Assembly: GCA_036583965.1 (NCBI GenBank)
Contig: JAZBQD010000034.1
Coordinates: 6,655,476-6,719,475, forward strand
DNA from: Prunella strophiata
Taxonomy: Eukaryota; Chordata; Aves; Passeriformes; Prunellidae
Length of the DNA stretch: 64,000 bases
Direction of reading: 5' to 3'
Under the pieces are notes generated by a model. That model saw only the letters and a program-made list of their open reading frames with translations, ran no database searches and was not told the origin of the DNA. The translations under genes and the position numbers were made by a program. Shown here one piece after another: positions 1 to 12,025 of the stretch (positions within the stretch are counted from its first letter, which is position 1; the number at the start of each line of letters is the position of its first letter).

Positions 1-648
1 AAACAGCCAAGCAGCTCTGTGAATCCTACTCCTTTGAAGTGACACCACCCCAGGACACTGGGACACAAGACATGGGGACGCAAGTGGACAACCGTGTGTC
101 CTTGGTGTCGGTGGCCTTAAGCCCCATGAGCCCCCCGTGTGGGGCTGCTGCCTTCACCTTCCCCAAGAGAGAGACAGCCTCTGCAGCCCCACGCCTCGAG
201 CCCTCCAAGAAGGACGCAGAGAATGCAGGTGTCCATGCCTGTGGAGACCCGCTCAGTGGCCACTGGGCCGATGACACCAGTGGCCAAGTCCCCGCAGACC
301 TCGTACCCCGAGGTGCAGGTGAAGGGCACGGTGCCGGAGGTGGTGGAGGAGGAGCCTCCGGAGCCCATCCGGGAGGTGAGCTGGGATGAGAAGGGGATGA
401 CGTGGGAGGTGTATGGGGCCTCCATGGAGGTGGAGGTCCTGGGCATGGCCATCCAGAAGCACCTGGAGAAGCAGATTGAGGAGCACGGGCGGCAGGTGGT
501 GGTGACCCCGCAGACCACCCGCAGCGGCTCCGTCAAGGGAGGGCCCCGCAAGGGCGAGGCCAAGAGGCAGCCCAGCGTCTTTCGGGCTCTGCTGCAGAAC
601 GTCCGGCGGCCCCGGTGCTGCTCCCGTGCTGGCCCTGCCATGGAGTGA
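1..648 (+). CDS. GPRIN1: GPRIN1 C-terminal coding region (5' end outside window; apparent frameshift)
   Basis: This is the C-terminal part of G protein-regulated inducer of neurite outgrowth 1, a membrane-associated Galpha(o/i/z) effector of neurons. The diagnostic stretch is near 385-475: [20 protein letters not shown] followed by [16 protein letters not shown], the conserved GPRIN C-terminal domain. The protein ends [14 protein letters not shown]; the Cys-Cys pair is palmitoylated in characterised family members (family knowledge). The stop codon is at 646-648. Coding enters the window in the frame starting at base 3 (reads [13 protein letters not shown], then [11 protein letters not shown]) and must change frame near 217-226 to continue as [19 protein letters not shown]. 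Both segments look like GPRIN1, so the frame change is an apparent one-base insertion rather than an intron; no space for an intron exists. The gene is tail-to-tail with CDHR2, the expected neighbour. The upstream part of the protein is outside the window. Confidence 0.88.
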
Positions 649-2475
649 GCTGCTGCCTGTGCTGGCAGGGTGGGGGTGCCTCGGGGCTTCTCTGGAGAAA
701 GTGGGGGTGGGTCCCTGCCCTGGCGTCCTGAGACACCCGGTGCCAGTGTGCAGGGCTGTGGTGGTGATGGAGCACTGCACATTGGGACAAGGTGTCTCCT
801 TTGCTGGGGTCTTCCCTATCAGCCTGGGGTTCCCCCATGAGTGTAGCCCCATGGAGGTGCCCTGGGACATGAGACTGGTGCCCTGTCTTTGTGCTTGGTG
901 GCTTTTTTCAGCACGAGGAAGCACGTGGCTCCTTCCAGATGGAGGCAGCTGCTCCTGTGTGTCTCCTGCCCATGGCACAGGTCTGAAGATGGCTCAGGGT
1001 GTGTGCTGAACTCTGGCACCCCAAGCAGCAGCATCACTTCCCATGCTGGAGAGACACTGGTGCATCACCCTGCCATTGCTTTGCCTATCCAGGGCTTGGC
1101 CACACTCCAGCAAGCCCGTGGCTGTGCACGTGTGGGTTCCCACAGCCACCCATGGCAAGCACCAATCCCCCAACTTCCCTGTTCTCTCTGCCCCACTGCC
1201 ATGTTGTGAGTGCCCTGGAGTTGGGAGGATGTGGCCACACAGGGCACCAGGACAGATCTCAAATGGGAGAGACAGGATGATGGAGAGCTGCTCATCCCTG
1301 TCACCGTGGCTGGAGGTGCTCGGGGAGTCTGTCCCCATGTCCCCCAGCTCCACCTGGAAGCCTGGAAGCAGCAGACCCTCACCACGGCTGGTGGTGGACA
1401 TGAAGCCTGCCCTGCTTCCAGGCCTGTCCAGCTGCCCCAGTGGTGCTGGAGAGGCCCCATGTGCTGGGGACAGGGACACGTGTCCCACTGGCCCCGCTGG
1501 CTTCTCCTCTCCACGGCAGCTGGGGACGCGACGACTGCAAAACGCTGCCACTTTTTACAGCTGGGGTTTTACAGGGTGGGGGGGAGGGGAGCTTTTATTG
1601 AACTGTGTTTGCATTTTTGGAGCTTTTTAAGAGACACTTTCAGCCATGAGCATCCTGCCTGGAGCCACCTCCCCTGCCGTGGCCTGTAGGGCTGAGACCA
1701 TCTTTTCAAACACTGTTCCTAGGTTGCCTGTGCTCTGCTAGGCTGAAGAGCATTGGGACTGAAGTGTCAGTCTGCAGGGGGGTGGAATATCCCTGTGGTC
1801 AGGCCAACGTCCCTGTGGCTGGCAGCACCTTAGTGTCCAGCCAAGATGTGGATCTTGGCCCCCCCAGCCTGGCCCCATACAGAGGACCAGCCCCACAGTG
1901 CCACAGCAAGGGGGGGCTCAGGCCTGTGTCCAGCATCTGATGGGCAGGAGGCTGCAAACAAGGGGTGCTTGGAGAGCTGCACCATCCCCCTTGGGCAGAA
2001 GTGCAGGAGGGCTCAAGGTGCCCGAGTCACCACTGCAGCCGTTTTCCCTCGTTAGGTAAAGTCTTGCCCACCTAAACCCACACTGTACATCCTGGGCTTG
2101 TTTTGTCCCTGTGGGGCTGCAAAGGGCTTGCTGAAGTGCCAGCTGGCAGCCAGGGCCGTGGCAAGTGCCCACTCTGTGTCGTGGCACTCGCTGGGACCTG
2201 GCTCTGCTCAGTGCCTTGGGCTGTGGGACCGGTGCCACGGCCATGCCAGGAAGACCAGGAGCCCTGGGGCATCCCCTTGCCACCATGCCCCAGGCTGTGC
2301 TCACCTCCAGCCCTGCACTGCCAAGCTGTGGCACACCAGCGCTGCAGCTCCATCACCTATTTTCTTCTTTTTTTCCTCTTCATTTCTTTTGGGGGTGGGG
2401 CGGGGGGAGGAAGGGGCGGGAGGATCAATCTGTCAATGTGGATGTTGGGTAATAAAACCTTACACAAATCTCTTC
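649..2475 (+). other. GPRIN1: GPRIN1 3' UTR
   Basis: About 1.8 kb of non-coding sequence follows the GPRIN1 stop and runs to the first good poly(A) signal, AATAAA at 2451-2456. It is GC-rich, has no open frame with recognisable homology and no second gene. The exact cleavage site is inferred to be 10-30 bases after the signal. Confidence 0.7.
2451..2456 (+). terminator. GPRIN1: poly(A) signal AATAAA of GPRIN1
   Basis: Canonical hexamer on the plus strand, preceded by a T-rich then G-rich stretch (2361-2420). It lies about 225 bases before the oppositely directed CDHR2 signal, so the two transcripts end tail-to-tail. Confidence 0.7.
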
Positions 2476-2680
2476 ATGGGGCTGCCTGCACCTCCCTCCC
2501 CCGGGGCAGAGAGGGTCCTGGGGACAAGAAGCCCGGCTGAGCCCCACAGTGACACCTCCCCTGTGGCACCAGCTGACCCAAAACCAGCACTTCATGCTGG
2601 GAGAGATGACTCCAAGCTGACTGAGCCCCCCAGGCAGTTGGGCTGATGACCAGAGGACACTGTGACTCCTGTGGAACAGT

Positions 2681-2686
2681 TTTATT
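2681..2686 (-). terminator. CDHR2: poly(A) signal AATAAA of CDHR2 (minus strand)
   Basis: TTTATT on the plus strand reads AATAAA on the minus strand, about 77 bases beyond the CDHR2 stop codon at 2763-2765. This gives CDHR2 a very short 3' UTR. Confidence 0.7.
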
Positions 2687-2762
2687 GCCAGACACTGAAC
2701 ATATCAACACTGAAGCAGCTGCCTGAGTCCTGCTCTGGCCCTGCTGCACCCCGTGAGCCCGC

Positions 2763-5700
2763 TCACAAGTCCGTGGTGGTGAAGGTGGTGTTGAGGTATG
2801 CTGTTTTGGTGGGCTCCTTCAGGTTCAGGGCAGCCACCAGCACCTCCTTGTCATTGGAGTCTGCTGGCTGCTTTTTGACCTGCTGCAGGAGGAGAGTGTG
2901 GTCAGAAGGGATGGGGACAGAGATGTAGGGCAGGGACATCTGTCCTTCCCTTCCCCTCTGTTGTGGGGTGCAGAGAAAAGGACACAAGGGGTTCATGAGG
3001 TCCTGGGGACCACAGCAGAGAGAGAAGATGCAGGGTACTCTGTCAGGACTCCCAGCTGTCAAGCACTGGCAGCTCTTTGCACACTTACCTCGACCTCAAA
3101 GTTGTCATCTGCTGGTGCATTTACTGTATTTTCATCCAGGGAATTCATGCTGTGGAGAAATGGAGGGTAGGAGGTAAAAAAGGACCCAGGCACTGGAGAA
3201 GTGAGGTATGAGGTGACAGCCTGTGGCCTTTGGGACCTGCCCACAGAGCTCACCTGGTCACAGAGATGGAGTCCTCGTGGAAGCCCAGGTCGTGGGAGGG
3301 ATCCAGCGGGCGGTTCAGCATGGGGTTGGCCCTGCTCAGGGATGGGTGGCAGATAAGTGCTGCCCCCTGGGGCACTGCAGCCCTTGGATGTGGGGACAAG
3401 CCTGGTCTCTCCCCACCTGCTGCAGGGAGCCCCCCACTCACCCCTCAGCAGTTGTACTGGTTGGTCCCAGGGATGGCAGCTCCCTGCTGTGCTGTTGCAG
3501 GGTTGAATGTTGTGGCCACCTTCAGAGCCTTCATGGCACTCAGCTTCCTCTTGTAGCTGCAAAGCCCAGGGATGGGGTGGGTGAGAGGGGCACGGAGGAG
3601 CTGGGCTGTGGGATGGGGTGGGCAGAAGCAGGTTGGAGGGTAGGGATGGGTCTGGGGGTGCTGGTGAGGATGGGGGCAGGGGGGGTGGTAGGAGGGGGTG
3701 CAGGCAGTGAAGTACCTCCTGGTGGTGAGTACCAAAACCAGGGTCATGATGAGTATGAAGATGAGCAGGAATGCTGCCAGTCCCGCGATAATGCCAATCA
3801 GCTCCACCTCCTTGGTGGGCTTGGTCTCTGCCCCGGGGCCCTGGCACAGAGCAGGGGTGAGGGCACAGTTCCAGCCAGTGGAACCCCCCAGCCAGCCCCA
3901 AAGGGGTTGCTGCCCTCTCCCCGTGCCCCTTGCCTGGCCCCACTCACAATGACAGCCAGGCCCAGTTTCACCAGCTCAGCCAAGCCCACTGGATCAGACT
4001 GTATGAGTCTGCCAAGGAAAGCAGAGGTGTGAGCACCTGGGCTGGTTCCTGCACGTGGCAGTGCCCGTGCACAACCCCAGCACTCACATGCTCAGGTCAT
4101 TGACATCCAGGGCAGTGCCATTGCTGTACACAAAGTAGGCCTCCATCACTGACTTGGCATCCATGCTGCAGAATCAGAGAGATGGGGGGAGTGTGGTGCT
4201 GGGGTGCAGGGCATGGTGCCCTGCCCCAGGGTGACACCCCTGATGCCACCACCATGTCCCCTTCCCCACCACCACTCACTGGGTGTCACGGGTGTCCTCT
4301 ATCTTTCGGATGGCCACCACATGGACTGCTGCCTTGGTCACAGTGGTCAGGGCCCTAGGAACAAGAGAGAGGGGGAGAAGCTGGGCTGGACATCCTGCTG
4401 TTCTGCTCATGGGCACTGGAAGCAGATGGACCCCCTGAAGCCCCTTCCTCTGGTAGGGACCTGCCTGGCCCACCCTGTTCACAGTCCATGAAGCTGAGAG
4501 ACACAGTTGATGGGTCCAGCCGTGCACCCCCAGCCCTGGCCCAGCACCCCTTACAATTTAATATTTTCGGAGTTACTCTGGACTTCTTCCACCGTTGTCT
4601 TGAACTGGAGCCGAATGCGGTAGCTCTGATCCACCGTGAAGATCTGTGTGTGGGGACCAGGGGTGAGAGGAGCTGGGCTGGGGGCGTGGTGTCCTGGGAT
4701 GGGGGTTGGGGGTGGCACTCACATTCAGCACAGTCTGTGCTCTGTGCACTGGTTCCTCACCATCCTTAGCCTCCACCGTCACTTTGTACTGTCCCTTCAG
4801 TGATTCATCAAGGTTGCTGGCCACTCTGTGAGGACAGGGACATCAGTGATCCCACTGCACTGCACAGGATGTCCCCTGCTCCATCCTACCTCCATGCCTA
4901 GGCAGGACTCCAGAAAGGCTTTGTCCCCTTTCCAGCCTGTGCTGGCCCTGCAGCAGGCAGGAGCTGAGCTGCATCCCTCCCAGCCCGGCCCAGACCCATG
5001 GCCTCACCGGATACTCCCGATGTAGGTGCCCTTGTCAGGCGTTGTGGACACCCCAAAGAGGTTCTCGAAGGGCCGGCTGACCCCAGTTGTCCTCCACAAG
5101 CACCACACTGATGATGGAGAAGGTGATGGTTCCCCCCAGCCCTGAGTCAGCATCCGTGGCCTGCAGGGATAGAACATGGCAGGAGCATGGGGGGGAATGG
5201 CCCGGCCTGCCCACGGTGGGGACAAGTGAAGAAGGCTTCCATGGACTGACAGATACAGGTAGGCAGCTCCTCACCTTCACAGTAGCCACTTGCAGATCCA
5301 CAGGAGCGATTTCGGGGACAACCACTGCCAGGAAGAGACAGATGGATGGTGCAGTCATGCTGGTGAGCGGCCAGACTTGCTGCAGACCCCACGCCCACAC
5401 AGCCCCAGGGTTCCAAGCACCCACTGCTGCCCTTGGCCCCACAGCCTTCATGGAAAGCACTGAGTAACCCCAGCCTGGCCCCTGCACTGCTCAGCCCTGC
5501 CCTGGGCTTGGGGATCCTCACTGCTGGTGAATGTGGCAGGGCATGTGTGGGTGCAGCGAGGAGCCCACATGATGTGCCAACCCCAGCTGCTCACCAAAAG
5601 TCTCTGAGATGGCCTCGAAGACTGGCACGTTGTCATTCACATCAGTAATGATGATCCTCAGGGTTTCTGCAAATGTCCCAAAAGCAGAGCTCTGATCACC

Positions 5701-8700
5701 AACAGAGCAGCCCTGCAGCACCATCCTCTGCTTCCTGTGGGAGCTCTGTCCTCCCAAAAGGCTCAAGTCAAAAGAAGTGGGGACACCCTCCCGCTATAGC
5801 CAAAGCCACCCAGCTCCCACCCTGCTGCCCACAGCTTCTCGTGGGAGGTGGGAGAGGCAGGTCCCAGCCCCTGCCATGCCCAGGGGAGGTGGAGGAGAGG
5901 GAGGTGGGGCCGTACCGTTCTGGCTGTAGCGGTTGCCTTTCTCAGTGTACAGGTCCTCCACCCTCAGTGTGAGCAGGACCCTGTCACACACCTCGTAGTC
6001 GATGTCTGAGCTGTTCACCAGCACTGAGCCATTGGGTGCCAGCACAAACCAGTCCCAGCACACGTCCTCAGCACTGCTGTCCCCCTTGAAGCAGGCGACC
6101 GCCAGCTCCTCGAAGACCAGCGAGTTGTTGGTGTCAGGGTCGAAGGCATCCAGTGTGTGGATCAGACCCAGCTGTGTCCCGTTCTCAGCCACCAACACGT
6201 CCTGCAGTGAGGCTTGACACGATGGTGGGGGGCTCGTCATTGACATCTAGGATGTGGACTGTCACTGAGACATTGGCCTTGTCCCCTGCGTTGTCTGCAG
6301 CCGTGTTCTCTGCCAGCACTGTCAGGTTGAAGAACTTGTGCTCCAGTGTGTCATAGTCCAGGAATATTCAGGGTCTACGGACAGCTGCCCACTGTAGTTC
6401 CCTGGCCCCAGGCGGGTTGAGCGGATTAAGAAGTTGCTGGAGCCATTGCCTCTTTCAAGTCGGAATGAAATGCGGGAATTGATCTCTGTCTGGTCGGCAT
6501 CTGTGGCCTTCACCTCACCCACAAAGGACCCTGCAGGGGGAGACAGACACTGAGTGGGCAGTGGGCACTGACTCAGGGCCACTGCTGGTCCCACAAACCT
6601 GGCCATGCAACTTCTACCTGGAGAGTTTTCAAAGACTGAGAACTCATAGGACTGGTTGAGGAACACGGGAATGTTGTCATTCAGGTCCTGCAGAAGAGCA
6701 AAGCCCATGGCTGTAGCCCTTCCAGGAAACAGGATTCCCCACAGCCAGCTGGGGACAGGAGTGTGGGCACCTGCCTGCCCACAGGCAGGAGCTACACAAG
6801 CCCTCTCCTGCCTCCCTGCATCAACTATTCACTCTGCCGTCCACAGAAAGCCTGGAGACACAGCACCTCTGCCACAGCCAGGGATTCCACAGCCCCGCCC
6901 TGCCCATCCATCCCAGTTCCAAGCCCCAGCCTGCCCCAGCACGTCCCTGCTTGTGCCCAGGGCTCACCCCCACGGTGATGGTGACGTTCACCGTGGTGTT
7001 CAGCGGTGGCTTGCCGTGGTCATACACCATCACTGTCACCACCATCTGTCCACGCTCATCTTCCACGGCTTCGCGGTCCAGTGGCTCCTTGCTGTGCATC
7101 TCACCTGTGTCTTCATTGATTGTAAAGTTGTCGCTGAACAGTCCTGGCAAGATCATGAAGCCCAATTTGCTGTTGGGGCTGTCAGGCTCGTCATTGTCGA
7201 TGGCCTGAAAAGGTCAGCATTTGGAACAGGGCTGCCAGGCACCTTGGGGACAGTCCCTCCCCTGTGAGAGCCCTGTCAACCCCCCCACCTCTGTTGCTAC
7301 ACACCTGGATCTGTGTGCTAACATTCTGCCCCTCTTCCACCGAGATGAAGTAGGAGCCAATGACGACGGGCACCATGTCATTGGCATCCAGCACGGTGAT
7401 CTCCAGCACCGTGGTGCCCACCAGGTTGCCCCCATCCTTGGCCTGGAGGTTGGCGTAGTAGATGGAGCGAGTCTCCCGGTCCAGCAAGCTCCTGTTGTGC
7501 ACCAGCAGCGCCCCGGTTGTGGCGTTCACCGTGAAGATGGTACGGCTGTGGCACACACAGAGCCTTCAGGCCTGGAGCCCTCTCTCCAGGATGATGCCCT
7601 GGAGCCCACTCCCCAGGATGATGCCCTGGTTGTGGCTGGCTCTGCCCTTACGTACATGGTCTCGGGGAGCAGCTGGTAGGTGATCTGGCCCAGGACACCG
7701 CTGTCTGGATCATAGGCCTAAGAGACAGAAGGAATCATCTGGTCAATCTGTTTCAGCCCTCGGAGCAGTGGTGAGTCTGGGGCAGTGGCTGTTGGCAGTG
7801 AGCACCCCAAAAATATGGCCCTTATAGGCAAGGGGTCCCACCCTTGAGTACCCACTGGCCCTGAGTCCTTTCTGTGTGTTTGAAGAGATCAGTGCCCTCA
7901 GCACAAGATGTAAAAGAAGTGCTAGGTGTGCCCTGTGTGGGGATATCAGGTGTGCCCACTCCCTGCTCAGTGCCTGACCGTGATGTTTGGGGAGATGACG
8001 GTGCCATCAGGGCTGTTCTCCATCACACTCAGGTTGTAGGTGCTCTGGGGGAACTCAGGGATGTGGTCATTGCTGTCGATGAGGTAAATGGTCACGGTGG
8101 CTGTGGAGCAGCAGTCTGTAGGGTTCCCTGTGTCATTAGCAATGATCTGCAGGATTGAAAAAGGACTGTGTCTCACATGAGTCCCCAAACATTAGAGAGA
8201 CCTGTCACACTCCAGCCCAGCTCCCCTGCACCAAACAAACCACCAGGGCAGAGCCCTGTCCTGCTTGACTCCTGAACTCTGCAAGAGAAGGGCCGTGTCC
8301 CCACTGTGCCCCAATGCATGCAGAGAGCAGGAACTGCCTCCACAGGGCAGGCCAGCCCTACAAGCCCCACCTGCACCACCATGACATGGCTTATCTCGTA
8401 GTCCACTAAGGATGAGTTTTGCACCAGGATCTGGACTTCCCCTGCACCCACAATCGTTGTGGGGAACACAGAGAAGGCGTTGGCATTCGGACCCTGCAGG
8501 CTCAGCTCAAAATTGCTGTTGATGCCCTGCCAGGGAGGGACAAGAGCGAGGGTGAGTAGTGCAGCAAGGACAGACACCAGCACCCCAACCCAGCACCATG
8601 GACAGGCTCCTACCTTATCTGGGTCGTAGGCAACAATGTTGAGGTTGGACACAGGCAGTCTGGTGGAGGAGTGCTCTATGATGCTGCCTGTGAAGTAGTT

Positions 8701-11700
8701 CTGAGCACTGGCAGAGAAGTTGCAGCTGGACAGGGAGCAGTTGTAGAACTGGGGCTTGTTGTCATTGACATCAGTCACCAAGACTGTCACCAGGGTGCTG
8801 GTCTGGGCCTCCTTGCCATAGATATCCAGGTGCTCCTCACGTGCCTGGGGAGGAGGAGAGAGCAGGTTAGAGGGGCCCAGGGAGAGGAAGAGGATGGGGT
8901 TCCCCTTGCCATCTCCTACTCACTGTGACTTGCAGCAGCACTTCCTCACTTGGCAGCTGCTCACGGTCCAGGGGCTGACTCACAGTGATGGTGCCCGTTG
9001 TTTTATTGATAACAAAAGGAACACTGGCATCTAGGAGAAGGGGACAGCAGGAACCAGTGGTAGCCACTAGGAAAGGCAGGCCTGGCTCTCTCTCTGCCAG
9101 CAGGTCAGGCTGGCAGAGCCTGGGTGCCAAGAACCAGTTTCCAGGGTACCCCTTGCTGCCTGACCACCCCTCGTGCTCATCCCACTGTGTCATCCCCTGC
9201 CTGACCCATTCTGCCCCATCACTCACTGGTGATGATGTAGGAGATGTTATCATTCACCCCTGTGTCTTGGTCCATGGCAGTGACAGTCAGCACAACGGTG
9301 CCCTGTGGGGACATGGCCATCAGGGAAAGACCTATGACATCTCCAGCTGCCCACAGGCCTGGTGGCCCAGACACTTCAGGGCACAAGGGCCCCCAGGGAG
9401 GGCCAGGGGCAGGGACATGACACTGGGGCAGGCAGGCTCCTGACCAGGTCACAGTTCTCAGGCACAGAGCCCGAGTAGGGCTCATTGAGGAACCGTGGGT
9501 CCAGGTTGGGCATGTCCTTGATGGTCAGGGACAGGTAAGTGAAGCTCTTCTGGATGATCCAGTCGTTGTGCAGATATCCCCCACCATCCTGAGGAGCAGA
9601 GCACCTGTCAGTCACACAGCCCCCTTCCCTGGCAGCCCTGCACCCCCAGCCTGGATGGTCCCCACCTGGGCAAGGATCTTGATCTGGTAGAAAGTGTTCT
9701 TGGTGTAGTCCAGGGAACCATTGAGCACCACACTCCCGTTGGTCAGGATGTAGAAGAGCTGGAGGTTGTCCATGTTGTCTGGGATCACCTGAGCAGGGGA
9801 CATCAGCCTGTGTCACCAGGGCAGGGAGCAGAGGTGTCCCAGCAGAGATGGGGGCTCTACCTTCATCCTTCTGCCAGGCTTGGCCCATGGGGACCCCCAA
9901 CCACCTGGCTCATCCCTGGCCTGAAACTGCTCAGCACCTTGCACCCATTGCCCAAAACCTCCCTGCCCCCCCAGAGATATGTGTCTGCCCTGGCTGTGTC
10001 CCCCAGCAGCTCAGCAGCACAGGGGCTGCCCCGGGCTGGGCTTTGGGTGTGGTGTGAGGTCCCCCACAGTGCCCTGTGCTCACCTCCTGGATGCTGTAGC
10101 TGACTTTGGAGGCGTTCCCAGTGTCGCTGTCGTTGGCAAACACGCTGTAGATGATGCTGTGCACACGTGTGTTCTGGGCACAGGGGGTGGTGGTGACAGA
10201 GCAGGGGGGTGATGCTGGGCCTGGACCCTGCCAGCCCTGCCCTGGCATGTTCTGGCCCTGCAGGGCTGCAGGTACTGCCCAGTGCCACGGGACACACGGG
10301 GATGAGCTGCTGCTCTTGCCCAGGGTGGGCAGAGGCTGGACCCCCCTGTTACCCTCCCTGGGAGCAGAGGCTGGACCCCCTCCCTACTCTCCCTGGGTCC
10401 CCTTGGGGGCAGAGGCTACACCCCAGCCCTGGAGTTGCTGGATGGGGGTCAGACTCAGCCCCACACCCCTACACCTTGATCCAGTGTCACATTGTCCTGG
10501 GCTGACAGGTAGCTTGGGCACACCCTGAATTCATTGCAAGGGCAGAGTCCCAGTCACATTCCAGCGCCTCAGGGTGACACAGAGGCTCCCATGGGGAATT
10601 GCCCTGGTGACAGAGCGCTCCCAGGTGCTGGCTGCACCACGGACCACCCCACGCCCAGACACACTGTCACCACACACCCAGGCGTGGGGTCACACTGTTC
10701 CCAGCCCGTTGTTGTCCCACTGCTGGCACACCCACGCCACAGGAGCCACCCAGCACCCCTGCCCTGCTGCCCGTGGGGGCTGGGAGGCCCCAGGCAGGTA
10801 CCTCAGCAATGACAGCACTATATGGCAGGTGTTGGAAGACCGGGGCGTTGTCATTGCGGTCCTCCACGATGATGGTGATTTTTTTGGAGACCTACCCAGT
10901 GTCAGAGAGGGCACAAGGATGAGTGTGTGGGAGATGGTGGCCAGCAGAGCTGGGTGCAGTTCTAGCACCCTATGCCCACCCTGGCTAGCCAGCCAGCATC
11001 ACCCACCCATTTCCAATTGCCTTCCCACTGAGCCCTGTCCGCGGGGGCTTCCTTCCCCCTGCAGCCACCCAGCCCTTGCCCCAGCACTCACCTCATTGTT
11101 TATACCATCTGACACCCTGGCAGTGATGGTGAGCTTGGCCTGGAGCTGAGGGGACACAAGGCAGGACTTGGTCAGGGCCAATGTGAAGCCCAATCCTTGG
11201 ATGGCTGAGCCCCAACCTCCTTGAGGACAGCTTTCCCTCCAGGAGCTGGGTTTTGGGGCCAGGGAGTGACCCACAGGCTCTGCCCTCCATCCCCTTAGCC
11301 CCAGCCTCCCACTCAGGCAGGGACATGTGACCCCATTGTGTGCCCTCACCTCACGGTCCAGGGAGTTCCTCAGGGTCACTCTGCCTGATTTGGAGTCAAC
11401 AGAGAAGTAGAAGGCGTCTGTCCCTCCGATTTGGTAGGTGAGAGGGTCGTTGTCTAGGTCATAAGCCTCCAGCTGGAAAGCAAACTGGCCTGGGGGCACA
11501 GGCAGTGTCAGCCCCTGCCTGAGAACCCCCCAGTCACTCCTCTTACACCCCAGACCCTTCTTGCCCCACTCACCCAGCTCCAGGTCCTCAGGCACATAGA
11601 ACATGGACACGTTGATGATGGGGACTGTGTTGCCTGAAACTGCAGGGAAGGGGAGCTGAGCACCATCACTGTGCTGGGCTCTGCTGCAGACCCTCAGCTC

Positions 11701-12025
11701 CCCAGCTCCAGCCCAAGCTCCCAGCCGTGCTTTGGGTCTCCATGGCAGGCAGGGAACCCCCAGCCCTCTCATCCTTGTGCTCATCCCACCCCTCCAGACC
11801 ACGTTTCTCTTCCAGCTGCAGCCCCCACGCCTTCCCTGCCCTGCCCTGGCTCTCCAGGGGGGTAGGCAGCTGTTTTGGGGTTGCAGCTTTCCCCAGGGAA
11901 TGGAGAAAGAGTCTTGGGGGTTGAAAGCAGCTCCAACACCTCCCACCCACCCATGCCAGGTGCCAAGAAGAGTCCTTACCTGCTGCCAGGAGGAAGGGGA
12001 GCAGCAGCAAAGAGCGCCATGCCAT
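2763..12025 (-). CDS. CDHR2: CDHR2, cadherin-related family member 2 (31 coding exons; four apparent indels)
   Basis: Protocadherin of microvillus tips. It pairs with CDHR5 to form intermicrovillar links and binds USH1C through its tail (family knowledge). Coding exons in transcript order: 11980-12025, 11574-11639, 11350-11489, 11092-11145, 10802-10891, 10084-10173, 9666-9788, 9445-9588, 9227-9302, 8924-9030, 8614-8844, 8371-8526, 7979-8146, 7656-7717, 7305-7545, 6968-7204, 6618-6687, 5916-6530, 5595-5666, 5275-5324, 5008-5160, 4723-4825, 4555-4643, 4280-4354, 4088-4165, 3948-4008, 3716-3840, 3442-3556, 3254-3334, 3089-3149, 2763-2879. The start gives a signal peptide, MAWRSLLLLPFLLAAVSG. Cadherin calcium linkers are visible (DRNDNAPVF, TDVNDNKPQF, LDANDMVP, DLNDNIPVF, DVNDEPP, TDVNDNVPVF). 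A single membrane helix (ELIGIIAGLAAFLLIFI and on, about residues 1144-1169) precedes a short tail ending TTTDL, a class I PDZ ligand. Corrected length is about 1297 aa, against about 1310 in human. Exon phases all join if four single-base indels are allowed (near 6361-6366, 6212-6225, 5081-5086, 3445-3452). An intact gene with assembly errors is favoured over a pseudogene. Confidence 0.9.
5916..6530 (-). other. CDHR2: CDHR2 long exon (615 nt) with two compensating frame changes
   Basis: Most CDHR2 exons here are 50-240 nt; this one is 615 nt and encodes parts of two cadherin repeats. It starts GSFVGEVKATDADQTEIN and ends VEDLYTEKGNRYSQN. The frame changes near 6361-6366 (after SVDPE, before LDYDTLEHKFFNLTV) and again near 6212-6225 (after DVNDEPPTI, before LQDVLVAENGTQLG). 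The two changes add to zero, so the exon's entry and exit phases (2 and 1 bases) fit its neighbours. No splice sites lie at the change points. Confidence 0.75.

Noticed and set aside
2763..12025. CDHR2 as a pseudogene
   Set aside because: All coding-exon splice junctions, the signal peptide, calcium linkers, membrane helix and PDZ ligand are intact, and the breaks are isolated single-base indels of the same kind as those in FAF2 and GPRIN1. Assembly error is simpler, though raw reads are needed to decide.
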